Below are positions 9,369 through 18,316 of a stretch of 64,000 bases of DNA, piece by piece; position 1 is the first letter of the stretch, and each line of letters starts with the position of its first letter. The notes under the pieces are model-generated. The model had not been told where the DNA came from and did not search any database. It saw only the letters and a program-made list of their open reading frames with translations. This DNA comes from CBDBIG01 sp965205845 [NCBI: bacterium] (GTDB lineage: Bacteria > SAR324), in assembly GCA_965205845.1 (NCBI GenBank), contig CBDBIG010000003.1, forward strand, positions 186,001-250,000. The letters run 5' to 3'. Both the position numbers and the translations under genes were made by a program.

Positions 9369-9428
9369 AGCAAACGGGGTTTGTCTTGGGGAGGAGGGGG
9401 TAGTGCAAGGTTCATAAGCACAGCAGAT
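9323..9428. repeat. 53-bp tandem duplication over the hydrolase start
   Basis: Copies begin at 9323 and 9376 with GGGGTTTGTCTTGGGGAGG and differ at one or two bases. Each carries the GTG-CTT-ATG start region on the minus strand. The upstream copy can only make an approximately 20-residue peptide before a stop. Confidence 0.9.
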
Positions 9429-9463
9429 GAGGGTTGCCCATAAGACAGTAGAAATTTAAGCGC

Positions 9464-9931
9464 TTATTTGGTGGGCGGGAAAAGCAACATGTAGGGGCTG
9501 GTGTGTTTTTTGGATGTGGTCTCAAAGTTGGCCTTAAGTTGGGCTGTCGGTTCTTGCTGCGCTCTGTAGCGTGCTGTGGAGGCCTCCAAACGCAAAAGGG
9601 GCAAGGGGATACGCTCACCCAAGGAGCATAGAACAGCACCATTTTCGTGGTGATACATCACATGCAACGAGACGTTTTCCCCGTGCAAAGACAGCGAAAC
9701 CGAGAAACCCTGACCCTCCATTTGAATATCACAGGTTTGATAGCTGGCACTGCACGCATCAACCTCGTTAAGCCCCAAACAAATGCCATGGACCTTGGTG
9801 GTGGTATTGACGGTAAACAGATAAATAGGTTTCCCATGGTGATTTTTAAGCCATGCACCAAGCTGTATGGCGCTTTCAAATTGGGCCGCTTGGAGCACTG
9901 CTTTGGGCAATGGGTTGGTGGGCACGGGCAC
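9464..9931 (-). CDS. Protein of unknown function
   Basis: A 155-aa soluble-looking protein without signal peptide or membrane segment. The central part (IYLFTVNTTTKVHGICLG, then CDIQMEGQGFSVSLSLHG) alternates hydrophobic and polar residues, suggesting a beta-barrel domain. I recognise no family. The start is a GTG at 9931 with GGATAA a few bases upstream. It has its own transcription unit, ahead of the hydrolase/glycosyltransferase pair and on the same strand. Confidence 0.55.
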   Translation of the reverse strand: MPVPTNPLPKAVLQAAQFESAIQLGAWLKNHHGKPIYLFTVNTTTKVHGICLGLNEVDACSASYQTCDIQMEGQGFSVSLSLHGENVSLHVMYHHENGAVLCSLGERIPLPLLRLEASTARYRAQQEPTAQLKANFETTSKKHTSPYMLLFPPTK

Positions 9932-10148
9932 TTATCCATAAAATAATTGAAAACGCGGGCTCGGCTTTTGAGGTGCTGCCATGCACCACGCATCTCGCCC
10001 ATTCTAGCCCGAAACGGCGCGTAAAATGAATGCTTAAAATACACGCTGCCAACATGTATTTTTTGCGGGTATCCCCAAAACGATAGAAAAGCACCCAACC
10101 AAAGGTCCGCGTTGCTGATGCGGATGCCTTTTTTTCAGCAAAAACGAG

Positions 10149-10179
10149 TTGACAAACCTTTGATGCCTTTGCTTACAAT
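10149..10179 (+). promoter_or_regulatory. Probable sigma-70 promoter for the B12-riboswitch operon
   Basis: A perfect TTGACA (10149-10154) and a TACAAT (10174-10179) are separated by 19 bp, about 145 bp ahead of the riboswitch. The spacer is longer than the ideal 17 bp, but this is the best promoter-like pair in the region. Confidence 0.5.
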
Positions 10180-10324
10180 GTGCAGGTAAATTGCATTTTA
10201 AGCAACATTTTCGTTAGGTGTGCAAGTGCCAAAGTCGTCAAGAAGCATTCCAAAAGGGTGATATCCATGGGCGTAGGCCCATTCGAAGCCATGCCGATTG
10301 GCATTAGTATCTCTTTTTTTTGCA

Positions 10325-10555
10325 ACGATTTTGGTAAACCGACACCGCAAGTGACCCTGGGCTTTGGCTGGTGGTTATTTGCCGTAAGGGAAGTGCGGTG
10401 CGAATCCGCCAGCTACCCCCGTAACTGTGATGCTTTTGTGCCTATCCGCTTGTGAGGGGTGTGGGTTTTTAACCAGTGAGAACATTGGTTTATGTCCCCT
10501 GCCCTTAAGCGCACGTGGTGAGCACGAAAGATAAGCCAGGAGACCGACCTAATCG
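10325..10555 (+). promoter_or_regulatory. Cobalamin (B12) riboswitch
   Basis: The core GGGAAGTGCGGTGCGAATCC (from 10388), then CCAGCTACCCCCGTAACTGTG, is the conserved P3-P6 region of cobalamin riboswitches. The B12 box AGCCAGGAGACCGACC lies at 10534-10549, followed by a short P1-like complement (CGACC/AATCGG). Cobalamin riboswitches switch off B12 uptake or synthesis genes when adenosylcobalamin is abundant. The first gene downstream on this strand is the beta-propeller lipoprotein at 11094, about 540 bases away. No other gene lies between them. Confidence 0.93.
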
Positions 10556-11093
10556 GAAATGAAGTCTTGTGTAAAAAACGCCCTCGGGGAGGAGGGACGC
10601 TAAAAGACTTGCCAAGGTGATAAAAAAGGGGTGGTTCGAGCACCCCCATCGGTAAGCACAGCGCACTGTGATTTTGTGCTGGCTTTGCCAAAAACGCTAA
10701 CCTGAGCGTTTTTACACCTGTGTTAGGTAATGCTTGTGCACTAAAAATGGTCCGTTGTCGGGCTCCTAAGCCGTGTGCTTGGTCTTGAACTGGCCATTTT
10801 TTAGCGCATTATCATCCCTTATGCTCTCTTTTGCCGTTTTCGCGCATGGGTCCCTCCATGCGTGGGTGTCCTCCAGCCCCCCTAGGTTTTTTTAATGCAG
10901 CCCTGGCTTGTTTACGCCTTGGTGTTTAAGGCAACGCGTCCGCCTTTTTGCGCGGGTTTTGTGCTGGCACCAGGTGTTTAGGTTGTGATTGTCGGTGATT
11001 AACGGCGCTTTTGTATCACCCTTGCGCGCTGCTGTACGTAGCAGCTACTGCTTTTTTGGGCGATAGCAGGAACGGTGTGTTTGAGAAGGATTC
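10556..11093. other. Long leader between riboswitch and first lipoprotein gene
   Basis: No gene is visible. Besides the terminator-like hairpin it contains a GGGGTG...CACCCC stem near 10627-10647 and a CGCATGG...CCATGCG stem near 10842-10861. It most likely remains untranslated leader. Confidence 0.5.
10689..10714 (+). terminator. Intrinsic terminator-like hairpin in the riboswitch leader
   Basis: A 9-bp perfect stem AAAAACGCT/AGCGTTTTT with a 6-base loop ends in a U-run, 140 bases after the B12 box. It could be the expression platform that stops transcription before the lipoprotein genes when B12 is bound. The stem is weak, and the U-run is partly inside it. Confidence 0.5.
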
Positions 11094-12419
11094 ATGGGCA
11101 AAATAGACTCCTCTTACGTGGCGCAGCGGTTCGCACGGTATGTGCAGCCATCGATATCCTTCAGCAAGGCATGCCTCGCCAAAGCCAAGGCTTGGGTTTT
11201 ACCGGTTATTCTGCTTACAGCCTGCCATGGGCCAGACACCACACCGGCCCTGACCCAGGGATGCAATCCCCCCTCCACCTTGCTTGACAATGGCAACTAT
11301 TTATACTGCGTAACCAACGTTGGGCACAGCCTGACCGCTTTTGATTTAACCCGCATGCAGGCCTTTACAGCCCAGGGAAATTGCACCGAACTCGATCCTG
11401 TGGGTGTCTGGTTTGGCGGCGCCAATCGTGGGTTTTATATTTCACGCGTCGATGGTTTAGGGCAGGGGAGTAACACCGTGATTGAATTTTTACCACGCAC
11501 CTTGCAACCCACGGGGCGAAGGGCTTTTTTGGGGGTGAACGCCAACCCCAACAGCCTGTTTATTTTGCCCACCACCCCTGACCTTGCCTGGGTGGCCATC
11601 ATGGGTTCCACCTTCGATTCTTTTAGGCTTTCTGGCATTGCGCTGTTGCGCCTTTCTAGCATGCAAGTACTGAATTATTACGATTTTAACACCCTGATAC
11701 CCGCGGCCAAACGCTTGAACCAGCGCGTTACCTTTTTGCGCGGTTTTGTGTGGGATGCCGCCTGCCCAGCCATTTTAGATGGTAAAGGGTGTGCCTATGC
11801 GGTGTTGAATAATTGGAATGGGGCAACCCGCCGCGGGTGGCTCTTGGTATTGCGCCCCGATGCAAAGGGCGCACCTGTGCTGGCTGGGGACGTGGTGCGC
11901 TTAGGCCATGCACCAGAAATGCCCACCGTCTTGGATGTCGCACGCGGCAAGCTGTGGGTGGTGAACAACGGAGGGTTTGTAGCCCTAGGCGGGAAGGCAG
12001 GCGTGTTACAAGAACTGGACCTAAACCTTTTGGCCAATGGCGATTCCACCGACGATATAGTAAATGAAAGACCCCTTGCCGCCCCTGCCCAATGCGCCTC
12101 GCCCCCCCGCCCTGAAACCCTTGGCTGTGACCCTACGGGTATCCATCAAGTCGATGCCAACACTGCCTGGATCACCCTTTACCCCAATGATACCGTGCGC
12201 CACTTAAACCTTGCCACAGGCACCCTCAACCAGGGCAGCTTGGCAGGCCGTTTTACGGGGCCCGTGTATCAAACAAGGGCGGGTGTGTATGCAGGGGCGG
12301 GTGGGTTTGGCCCTGCACGCCTGGTACGCCTAGACCCCAGCAATGGTCAAGTGATTGGCGACTACGCCCTTAACGCGGGCAATGGTGGCCTTGGCTGCGC
12401 AGAGCATACGTTGAACTAA
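11094..12419 (+). CDS. YncE-like beta-propeller lipoprotein under B12-riboswitch control (BtuG-like candidate)
   Basis: 441 aa with a good ribosome-binding site (GAAGGA at 11085-11090) before ATG. The signal peptide ends in a lipobox (ILLTAC, Cys44). The mature part begins with the propeller-blade pattern NGNYLYCVTNVGHSLTAFDL and contains further blade-like strands (AYAVLNN, KLWVVNNGG, NTAWITLYPNDTVRHLNL). This is the YncE/surface-layer type of seven-bladed propeller. In Bacteroides, BtuG is a propeller lipoprotein that captures B12 at the cell surface and hands it to a TonB receptor. The riboswitch, lipid anchor and propeller make a similar role plausible here, but direct homology was not tested. 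Confidence 0.72.
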   Translation: MGKIDSSYVAQRFARYVQPSISFSKACLAKAKAWVLPVILLTACHGPDTTPALTQGCNPPSTLLDNGNYLYCVTNVGHSLTAFDLTRMQAFTAQGNCTELDPVGVWFGGANRGFYISRVDGLGQGSNTVIEFLPRTLQPTGRRAFLGVNANPNSLFILPTTPDLAWVAIMGSTFDSFRLSGIALLRLSSMQVLNYYDFNTLIPAAKRLNQRVTFLRGFVWDAACPAILDGKGCAYAVLNNWNGATRRGWLLVLRPDAKGAPVLAGDVVRLGHAPEMPTVLDVARGKLWVVNNGGFVALGGKAGVLQELDLNLLANGDSTDDIVNERPLAAPAQCASPPRPETLGCDPTGIHQVDANTAWITLYPNDTVRHLNLATGTLNQGSLAGRFTGPVYQTRAGVYAGAGGFGPARLVRLDPSNGQVIGDYALNAGNGGLGCAEHTLN

Positions 12420-12562
12420 GTGCTTATTTTTTTAAAACCAACCAAACCTCTGCAACAGCCCCCTTCATCCCTCACACTTCCTCACAACATTCCCGTAAAG
12501 CGTTAAACAAAAACACCACGTTCACCAACCATGCCCAACCTGGAAAACGGACACTACCTACA

Positions 12563-13108
12563 ATGAACACCCTATTTTACAGGCGTTGTTGGTCCTTGCC
12601 TGGTTTCTCTAAATCAGGGGCTTGGCTGCTAGGCTTGGGGTTGTTGCTCGGTGCCTGTGCAGACGAAAAAGGTGGCGTGGACGACAAAGGTGGCAACCCC
12701 ATTGTAGGGAATTATACCGACCAGTTTAATGGAACCCACCAAATTACGAACGACACCTGGACCCGAGCCTCTTCATTTGGCACAACCGTGCACCAAATTG
12801 AAATGGTTGGCCATGACCGCCAGTTTTTAATCACCTCAAGAACCCATACAGTCTCCCCGCCATTCTCCACGACTTGCCCTGGCAATTTTAACCCTTCTGC
12901 CACAAACCCTGTCACCTGCTTTGCGCGAGACCATTGGGAGTTTGATGTTTCAGGCGAACTGTATTATTGCACCGCAGAGTATCAGCAATTTACAAGACAA
13001 GATGCCCTCTCGATTGAAGATACACCGACCTTGGCCGCCACCCTCAATGTTGCGGGTAACCGTGTTGGTTGTGGTAATTTTGAATGGACACATTTAACGC
13101 CAAGATAG
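12563..13108 (+). CDS. Small lipoprotein, second gene of the B12-riboswitch cluster
   Basis: 181 aa. The N-terminus has a hydrophobic stretch (AWLLGLGLLLGAC) with a lipobox at Cys32, followed by an Asp/Gly/Lys-rich linker. The mature domain has five or six cysteines (CPGNF, CFARDHW, YYCTAEY, VGCGNFEW) and aromatic beta-like strands. No family recognised. It lies 143 bp after the propeller gene and 9 bp before the next lipoprotein gene on the same strand, so co-transcription and a shared role at the surface are likely. Confidence 0.65.
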   Translation: MNTLFYRRCWSLPGFSKSGAWLLGLGLLLGACADEKGGVDDKGGNPIVGNYTDQFNGTHQITNDTWTRASSFGTTVHQIEMVGHDRQFLITSRTHTVSPPFSTTCPGNFNPSATNPVTCFARDHWEFDVSGELYYCTAEYQQFTRQDALSIEDTPTLAATLNVAGNRVGCGNFEWTHLTPR

Positions 13109-13117
13109 GCACGCGAC

Positions 13118-13864
13118 ATGAAACAGCATATACTCTGGCTTACCCTGGTCACCGCTTGGCTCGGTGCCTGTGCCGAGGAAAACGGGCCCCCGACCGCCGC
13201 CAATAGCGGTGCGAACACCGCCCCTGTTTACAGCGGGGTGCGTGCCAACCGTGTCATCGACTACAGCCCCGAACTTCCCAGTGGCGTGACGGCAGAAGTC
13301 AGCCAGTTTTATCTCTCCGAAGCCATATTAGGAGATAGCGATGGCTATCTTGGGGTTGTGTCTTTGGGTGATGATCGCGTGAACGAAGGTGGACGCCTCA
13401 CCGTAGGTTTGGGGACGCTCAACGAAAATCACTGCATTGTCAACGGGCAAGGCGACGACTTTGTGGTGCATGAAAACGTGTTTTTAGACACCTCCACCCC
13501 AACCGGAGGTTCCTATACCGAGGCCATGTTTGTACAGGTTTCAGAAGATAGCAGTGCATGGTATGGATTTGCCCCTACGCACCCAGACCCCGTTGCTGGT
13601 TCTGAGGATGATGCTTCAGACCCTACCTTTTTTACAAATCTGGCAGGCATTACTGCAGGGGGTGATGCTTTTGACTTAGACGATTTAGTTCCCAGCCAAG
13701 GAAGCGGGTTTCGTGCATGCTATGTACGCTTTGTCGATGCGGGGACTACCGTGCCAGATCGAGAATGCTACATGGGCGAAACAGGTATCTGCTCTAACTC
13801 GGGTGCCGACCTCGATGCGCTACACGTGATCCACTCCGCCCTCGCACCCCCAGGCATGCCCTAG
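13118..13864 (+). CDS. Secreted lipoprotein of the B12-associated 'cell surface protein' type
   Basis: 248 aa, lipobox WLGAC (Cys18). The mature part reads as a single beta-rich domain with the sequence order LGVVSLGDDRVNEGGRLTVG, then GDDFVVHENVF, then EAMFVQVSEDSSAWYGF, then AGGDAFDLDDL. This resembles a family of secreted proteins often annotated 'cell surface protein' beside B12-dependent TonB loci in Myxococcota and other deltaproteobacteria, where similar Gly/Asp motifs are probable calcium sites. ATG 13118 follows the previous stop by 9 bases. Its role is inferred from context as part of B12 or corrinoid capture. Confidence 0.7.
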   Translation: MKQHILWLTLVTAWLGACAEENGPPTAANSGANTAPVYSGVRANRVIDYSPELPSGVTAEVSQFYLSEAILGDSDGYLGVVSLGDDRVNEGGRLTVGLGTLNENHCIVNGQGDDFVVHENVFLDTSTPTGGSYTEAMFVQVSEDSSAWYGFAPTHPDPVAGSEDDASDPTFFTNLAGITAGGDAFDLDDLVPSQGSGFRACYVRFVDAGTTVPDRECYMGETGICSNSGADLDALHVIHSALAPPGMP

Positions 13865-14558
13865 TATAAACGTTCCCATGCTTTGCCACTTATCGTCCCT
13901 ATGCCCTACCACTGTCTGTCTCGGCTGCATATTTTTTATAGCATGTTTTTTGCGTATAATAACAATATCTTTTCGAAGCCAGCGAAACACACTCCCTTTA
14001 GAGTGGTCAGTTTGAAAAATGCACCCTGCGGTAGGCTTTTTGCGTGATGCAATCTTGGCCTTGTGAGCCTTGCAGATAGGCTTTACTAGAGCCTCGCCAT
14101 CCTCTTTGCTTGCAAAGCGCTACCCGCAAACCGCGATTACCCACAAAAAATCCGTTGCATTACGCGTCGCAAAGCATGTGTCTCGACACAATGTGTGTCA
14201 CAAACCATGGGGACGGAGGCAACCATCATTTTTTCCAGTCGCAAAGCATGTGTCTCGGCGCAGCCATCTTTGTGGGTGCAGCTGTGTCAAAAATCTCGCT
14301 ATATCCCGCTATTTTTCGCCATTTCCTTGTAGTGTAAAACCATGCGTCTCGGCACAACCGCGATTAACCACAAATAACCATCAAATTTTGACCCGTGTAA
14401 AAGCAGGTGAACGGTCACAGCGCAAACCCGCATTCCACCTTTTTTTGGGCGGAACACGTGCGACTCGGTCTTCACTGCCCGCAAACCCGCGCGGAAACCG
14501 CCAAAAAACCCATCATTTTTCCAGTCGCATACCATGTGTCTCGGCACAACCGTTTTTG
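13865..14558. other. Gene-poor region with dispersed repeats
   Basis: No intact gene. It contains a GCATGTTTTTTGCGTATAAT element (about 13941-13960) and several variants of a second family: CATGCTTTGCCAC at 13877, CGTCGCAAAGCATGTGTCTCG at 14165, the same at 14238, and CAGTCGCATACCATGTGTCTC at 14522. GTGTAAAAGCAGGTGAACGG near 14396 matches a sequence at 59883-59913. These families recur only near Mu-like phage remnants. Confidence 0.7.
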
Positions 14559-16004
14559 CTACGGACGGTAAGGCCCAGCACCCGCTGTGGCGGGAGTGGT
14601 GGCAAGCGTGCTGGGTCTCTTTGTTTTGGAGGGGACCCCTTTGGCAAAATCTAGCACCGCTCCTTTAGGAGCAGTATCAAAAGGCAGCATCGCTTCCGCA
14701 CCCTTTGCAATGGCAAATAGGTCATCTTCACGACCTGCCGCTGCCATAATTTGCACACCTAAGGGCAGACCATTGCTGGCCAAGCCCACGGCAAAGCACA
14801 CCGTGGGTAGCCCTAAAAAACTGGCAGGTACATTGGCGATGCGATCCCCTGTCGAATCAAGACCTTTGGGGGCAGGACCTGTGGCAGCGGCACTCATTAT
14901 TCCATCGACATCTTGCATCAGATGCAGCAGCATCTGGCGTATTTCTTGGCGAATGCGCAAAGCTTCAATGTACTCAACCGACATCAAGGCCAAGCCATCG
15001 CGAATGTGTTGCGAAATTTTGGGAGGGTATTGCGCGCCTTTTTCTTCAAAATTTCTGCGATGCACGCTGGCCACCTCCGCAGACATAATGCGGTGGTGGG
15101 CTTCAAACATGCTTTCCATTTGGGGAGGCAACTCGCGTTCTACAATGAGAATACCGCCCTTGTTTAAGGTGGCACAGCAGGTATCGAGGGTTTTTTTCAT
15201 GTCTGGGTGCAGGTTTTTTTCGAACGCTCCCCTTGGTCGCCACAGTTTGGCCCCCATCCACTCTGCCAAAGGTGGCAACAGCCCATCGGGCCCTTTGGAA
15301 GCATCAGGCGCGTTGTGCTGGCGCATCACACTCCACATCCAATAGGCGTCTTCTAAGCAGCGGGTTAAAGCACCCACATGGTCCAACTGCCAACTTACAG
15401 GAATAACGCCCGCGGTTGAAACCGCCCCATGACTGGCCTTAAATCCTGCCAATCCATTATAAGCGCAAGGGCGAATTACCGAGCCTGCCGTTTGGGTGCC
15501 CACCGCAGCCAAACATTGACGATCTGCCACTGCAGCTGCAGAGCCCGAACTAGAACCTCCCGGGGTATGCGCACAATTCCATGGATTGGTGGTAGGCCCT
15601 GCATCTCCAGTGGCAAACGCTGTGGTAACGGTTTTGCCTAAAATGACCGCACCTTGGCGGCGTAAATTTTCCACCACCATCGCATCGCGTTCGACCCCAT
15701 TTCCTGAGTAAGCCTCGCAACCTGCTTTGGTTTCCATGCCATTGACATCAATAATATCTTTAATCCCAATGGGAATCCCGTGTAATAAGCCTTTCCAACG
15801 CTCCTCGGAGGCCAGTTTATCGAGACCTTGGGCGGCTTCCAATGCCCGTTCTCCATACAAAGTACTCCACGCTTGTACGCTCTCTTGACGCGCTTCGATG
15901 CGCGCTAGGCAAGAACGCACCAGGTGCTCGCTGGTTAAGCGTCCTTTGCGCATATTCAATGCGGCTTGAACAAGGCTTAGCTCTCTTGGCTCTGCAACAT
16001 ACAT
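14559..16004 (-). CDS. Amidase-signature family hydrolase
   Basis: 481 aa, cytoplasmic. The amidase-signature triad is present: the Lys in GIPIGIKDI, the cis-Ser in GGSSSGSAAAVAD, and the nucleophilic Ser in GTQTAGSVIRPC. The pattern NPWNCAHTPGGSSSGS is typical of amide hydrolases close to GatA or allophanate/indoleacetamide hydrolases. Absence of gatB/gatC neighbours argues for a catabolic amidase rather than a tRNA amidotransferase subunit. The stop lies in repeat-rich DNA, so the last 20 residues may be a readthrough tail. Confidence 0.88.
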   Translation of the reverse strand: MYVAEPRELSLVQAALNMRKGRLTSEHLVRSCLARIEARQESVQAWSTLYGERALEAAQGLDKLASEERWKGLLHGIPIGIKDIIDVNGMETKAGCEAYSGNGVERDAMVVENLRRQGAVILGKTVTTAFATGDAGPTTNPWNCAHTPGGSSSGSAAAVADRQCLAAVGTQTAGSVIRPCAYNGLAGFKASHGAVSTAGVIPVSWQLDHVGALTRCLEDAYWMWSVMRQHNAPDASKGPDGLLPPLAEWMGAKLWRPRGAFEKNLHPDMKKTLDTCCATLNKGGILIVERELPPQMESMFEAHHRIMSAEVASVHRRNFEEKGAQYPPKISQHIRDGLALMSVEYIEALRIRQEIRQMLLHLMQDVDGIMSAAATGPAPKGLDSTGDRIANVPASFLGLPTVCFAVGLASNGLPLGVQIMAAAGREDDLFAIAKGAEAMLPFDTAPKGAVLDFAKGVPSKTKRPSTLATTPATAGAGPYRP

Positions 16005-16577
16005 GATTAACGCGTCTTTCTACCAAGGTTTATTCTTAAAACTTACCCATGTTTTAATTATGAGATCGAACGGAATCACTACGCACATCCTAAGGATAGG
16101 CGGCGTATCGTTACGCCTCATTCTTACATGAAACACCCGTGTAATAGAAAGCTTATCAGCCCATAAGAAGCCTGTCCCCGTGACGTGACAAGAACGTTGG
16201 CTACGGGTAAACGCCTACGGATAGGCAGTGCAAAAGTCCGTGCTCTCATCGACAAACTTTGGTGGATGTGCTGTCCTTGCCATAGGCAAATAGGCATCGT
16301 TTTGGTGGACTGCCATCATAAGCATCCTTCAAGTACCCCGTTTTCACTGAAAAATTTTGCCCTTTTGGCATAATTTTTTGATAGCGTGGGGGGGTTGGCT
16401 CTCTGGCTTGCTTACCCTTTTTGCTTGGGGGGTTTATAACGCAGAAATCACGGTGACCAGCTCGGGTGCCGCCCTCGGTTTTATACCCTTTGCCCCCATC
16501 CGCAAAGTTCCACGTTTGTTCGTTTTTTTAAACCCGTTTAAAAACCACTGCTTTACCAAGAGGCTTTTATTTGTAGC
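16005..16577. other. Intergenic region, divergent genes
   Basis: It lies between the divergently read amidase and the AstE-like gene. A short hydrophobic frame at 16357-16611 (WLSGLLTLFAWGV) overlaps the next gene, but has no ribosome-binding site or homology I can name. A TTTAAACCCGTTTAAA palindrome lies near 16524-16540. Otherwise nothing is recognised. Confidence 0.45.
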
Positions 16578-17555
16578 ATGCGTCCATCCACGCCCTATCG
16601 CCCTTTTTTAGAAATTGCGCCCATTGATATTTCTACCTATTGCAAAGGGGGAGAAAACGTTGACTTTGTGCATGTGTTTGAGAGCGGAAAACCCGGCCCC
16701 TGCGTGATGGTGAATGCCCTAACCCACGGTAACGAGATGTGCGGGGCCTATGCCATCGATTTTTTGTTTCGCAACCAAATTAAGCCCAAGCAGGGCCGAC
16801 TCATTTTAAGCTTTGCCAACGTAAAAGCGTATCATTCTTACAACCCAACCGAGCCCTTTGCCAGCCGTTTTGTTGATGAGGATTTTAACCGCCTGTGGGC
16901 AGATGATGTGATTGAAACCAAACGTCCCAGTGCAGAATGGAAGCGTGCCCGCGAACTTTTACAATACGTGCGTCAGGCTGATTTTCTGCTTGACATCCAT
17001 TCCATGCACCAGCCCAGCCCACCCTTAATGATGTGTGGTATGCAAGAGCGTGCAATACAGCTTGCCATGAAGATAGGTTTTCCCACCTTTATGATTCGCG
17101 ATCGAGGACACGCCAACGGCAAACGCATGCGCGATTACCAAGAATTTGATGACCCCAAGGGCAAAAAAACTGCACTGCTCATCGAGTGCGGTTCGCACTT
17201 TTCTGCGTCCAGCGTGGATGTGGCCATTCAAACCACCTTACGCTTTCTCCTTGCAACGGGTGCTGTGGAGGAAGGCTGGGCGAAGCCGTTTCTTTCTGTG
17301 TCTCCACTCTTTGCGCCTCAATTGGTTGCCGTGGAAGGTCCTGTAACCATTCAAACCGAAAAATTTCGCTTTGCCCACACCGTGAGTGGCATGGAGGTCT
17401 TTTTTCATAAAGATGAGGTCCTGGGCTGGGATGGCGATAAAACGATACATATTCCTTGGGACAATGCCGTGATGGTGATGCCGACCTTAAAACCCACCAA
17501 AGGGCTATCTGCAGTGCGCATTGGGAAGTTTGTGCCCTTGCCTAGCATGCTGTAA
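16578..17555 (+). CDS. Succinylglutamate desuccinylase/aspartoacylase-family zinc hydrolase
   Basis: 325 aa of the AstE/AspA (M14-like) family, which removes acyl groups from N-acyl amino acids. Zinc-site motifs are visible: THGNEMCGAYA (His and Glu ligands, about residue 51), DEDFNRLW, LDIHSMHQ (His ligand) and LIECGSHF (catalytic Glu region). The C-terminal third is a beta-rich domain. ATG 16578 has AGAGGC 14-19 bases upstream. The specific substrate is not evident. A neighbouring amidase, M20 hydrolase and TcuA-like enzyme suggest a catabolic repertoire for amino-acid derivatives. Confidence 0.87.
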   Translation: MRPSTPYRPFLEIAPIDISTYCKGGENVDFVHVFESGKPGPCVMVNALTHGNEMCGAYAIDFLFRNQIKPKQGRLILSFANVKAYHSYNPTEPFASRFVDEDFNRLWADDVIETKRPSAEWKRARELLQYVRQADFLLDIHSMHQPSPPLMMCGMQERAIQLAMKIGFPTFMIRDRGHANGKRMRDYQEFDDPKGKKTALLIECGSHFSASSVDVAIQTTLRFLLATGAVEEGWAKPFLSVSPLFAPQLVAVEGPVTIQTEKFRFAHTVSGMEVFFHKDEVLGWDGDKTIHIPWDNAVMVMPTLKPTKGLSAVRIGKFVPLPSML

Positions 17556-18030
17556 ACACCAGTCAGCCAAACGCTATAACCATCTATGAGGCAGAGAGTT
17601 GCTTTTAAATCAACGCCTTTCGCGGGAACTCCTACTTCTGTCCCCATCCCCATGCTTTGCCACCACATGGATATAGCGGGATATAGCGGGTGTGCCCGTT
17701 CCCATGCTTATGCGACCACATTGTGCCCGTCCCCATACTTTGCCACCACAGTCAAAGCACAGGGCAGCTCGTGATGTTCAAAGGGGGTATCTTACCCTCC
17801 CCCCGACCTTGGCGGGGCGCACCCCATTGAGGCGGCGCAAGGGACAGATTAACGACGCGGGTGTTGGACGGGTATAACCCTTTCACATGGCTTTACACCG
17901 TTCGCTTTGGCGTTAATTTTAGATAGCATGTTTTTTGCGTATAAAATTCAATCCCTTTATGGCAATGAATGCTTAGTGTAAAGGGACACATGCTTTGCCA
18001 TTAGTTGCTTTGGCGTTAATTTCAAGTGAC
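17556..18030. repeat. Repeat-rich region, probable eroded end of a Mu-like element
   Basis: Contains CATGCTTTGCCAC variants (17652, 17703, 17733, 17989), two GCTTTGGCGTTAATTT repeats (17904 and 18007), GCATGTTTTTTGCGTATAAA (17928) and AGTGTAAAGGGACACATG (17973). About 110 bp (17764-17876) recur inverted near 41145-41265 beside another methylase remnant. On the minus strand these follow the methylase remnant, as the right end of a Mu-like phage would. Confidence 0.6.
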
Positions 18031-18076
18031 ACCTTTTTTACCTATCGATTTTACCATCAATCGCTTGCCCCCTTTG

Positions 18077-18300
18077 TTAGTGATGCTCATCTAAGAACTT
18101 GCCTTGCCCTTTAACCGTTGCGAGACTTTCAAAGTCTTCGCTCAACAAAAAAACCTTGCCATAGTCTTTTTCGTGCCCGTGGTGGGGTGGGTCGAGGTAG
18201 AAGGGGGTTTTTGTTGCATCGTAGCGGTTGAGCACGTCTTGGCCAAGGTTTGCACTCAAGATGCGCACCCTGGCATCGTATTTGTGGGCCTTGGCTTGCT
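18077..18300 (-). pseudogene. C-terminal fragment of a DNA adenine methylase (copy A)
   Basis: The minus strand encodes NLGQDVLNRYD, FYLDPPHHGHEKDYG and EDFESLATVKGQGKFL, then a stop at 18077. FYLDPPH is the catalytic DPPY-type motif IV of D12-class N6-adenine methylases (here DPPH). The N-terminal half is missing and the piece is joined directly to the end of the MuA fragment, which shows a large internal deletion. Compare the same gene at 58935-59760. Confidence 0.8.
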
Positions 18301-18316
18301 CGGCTGGCGCGTAAAA

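Noticed and set aside
10622-10650. tRNA-like GGTTCGA arm in the B12 leader
   Set aside because: Only one arm is present; no acceptor, D or anticodon stems can be built around it.
16357-16611. Hydrophobic 84-codon frame before the AstE-like gene
   Set aside because: Overlaps the real gene start in another frame and lacks a ribosome-binding site.
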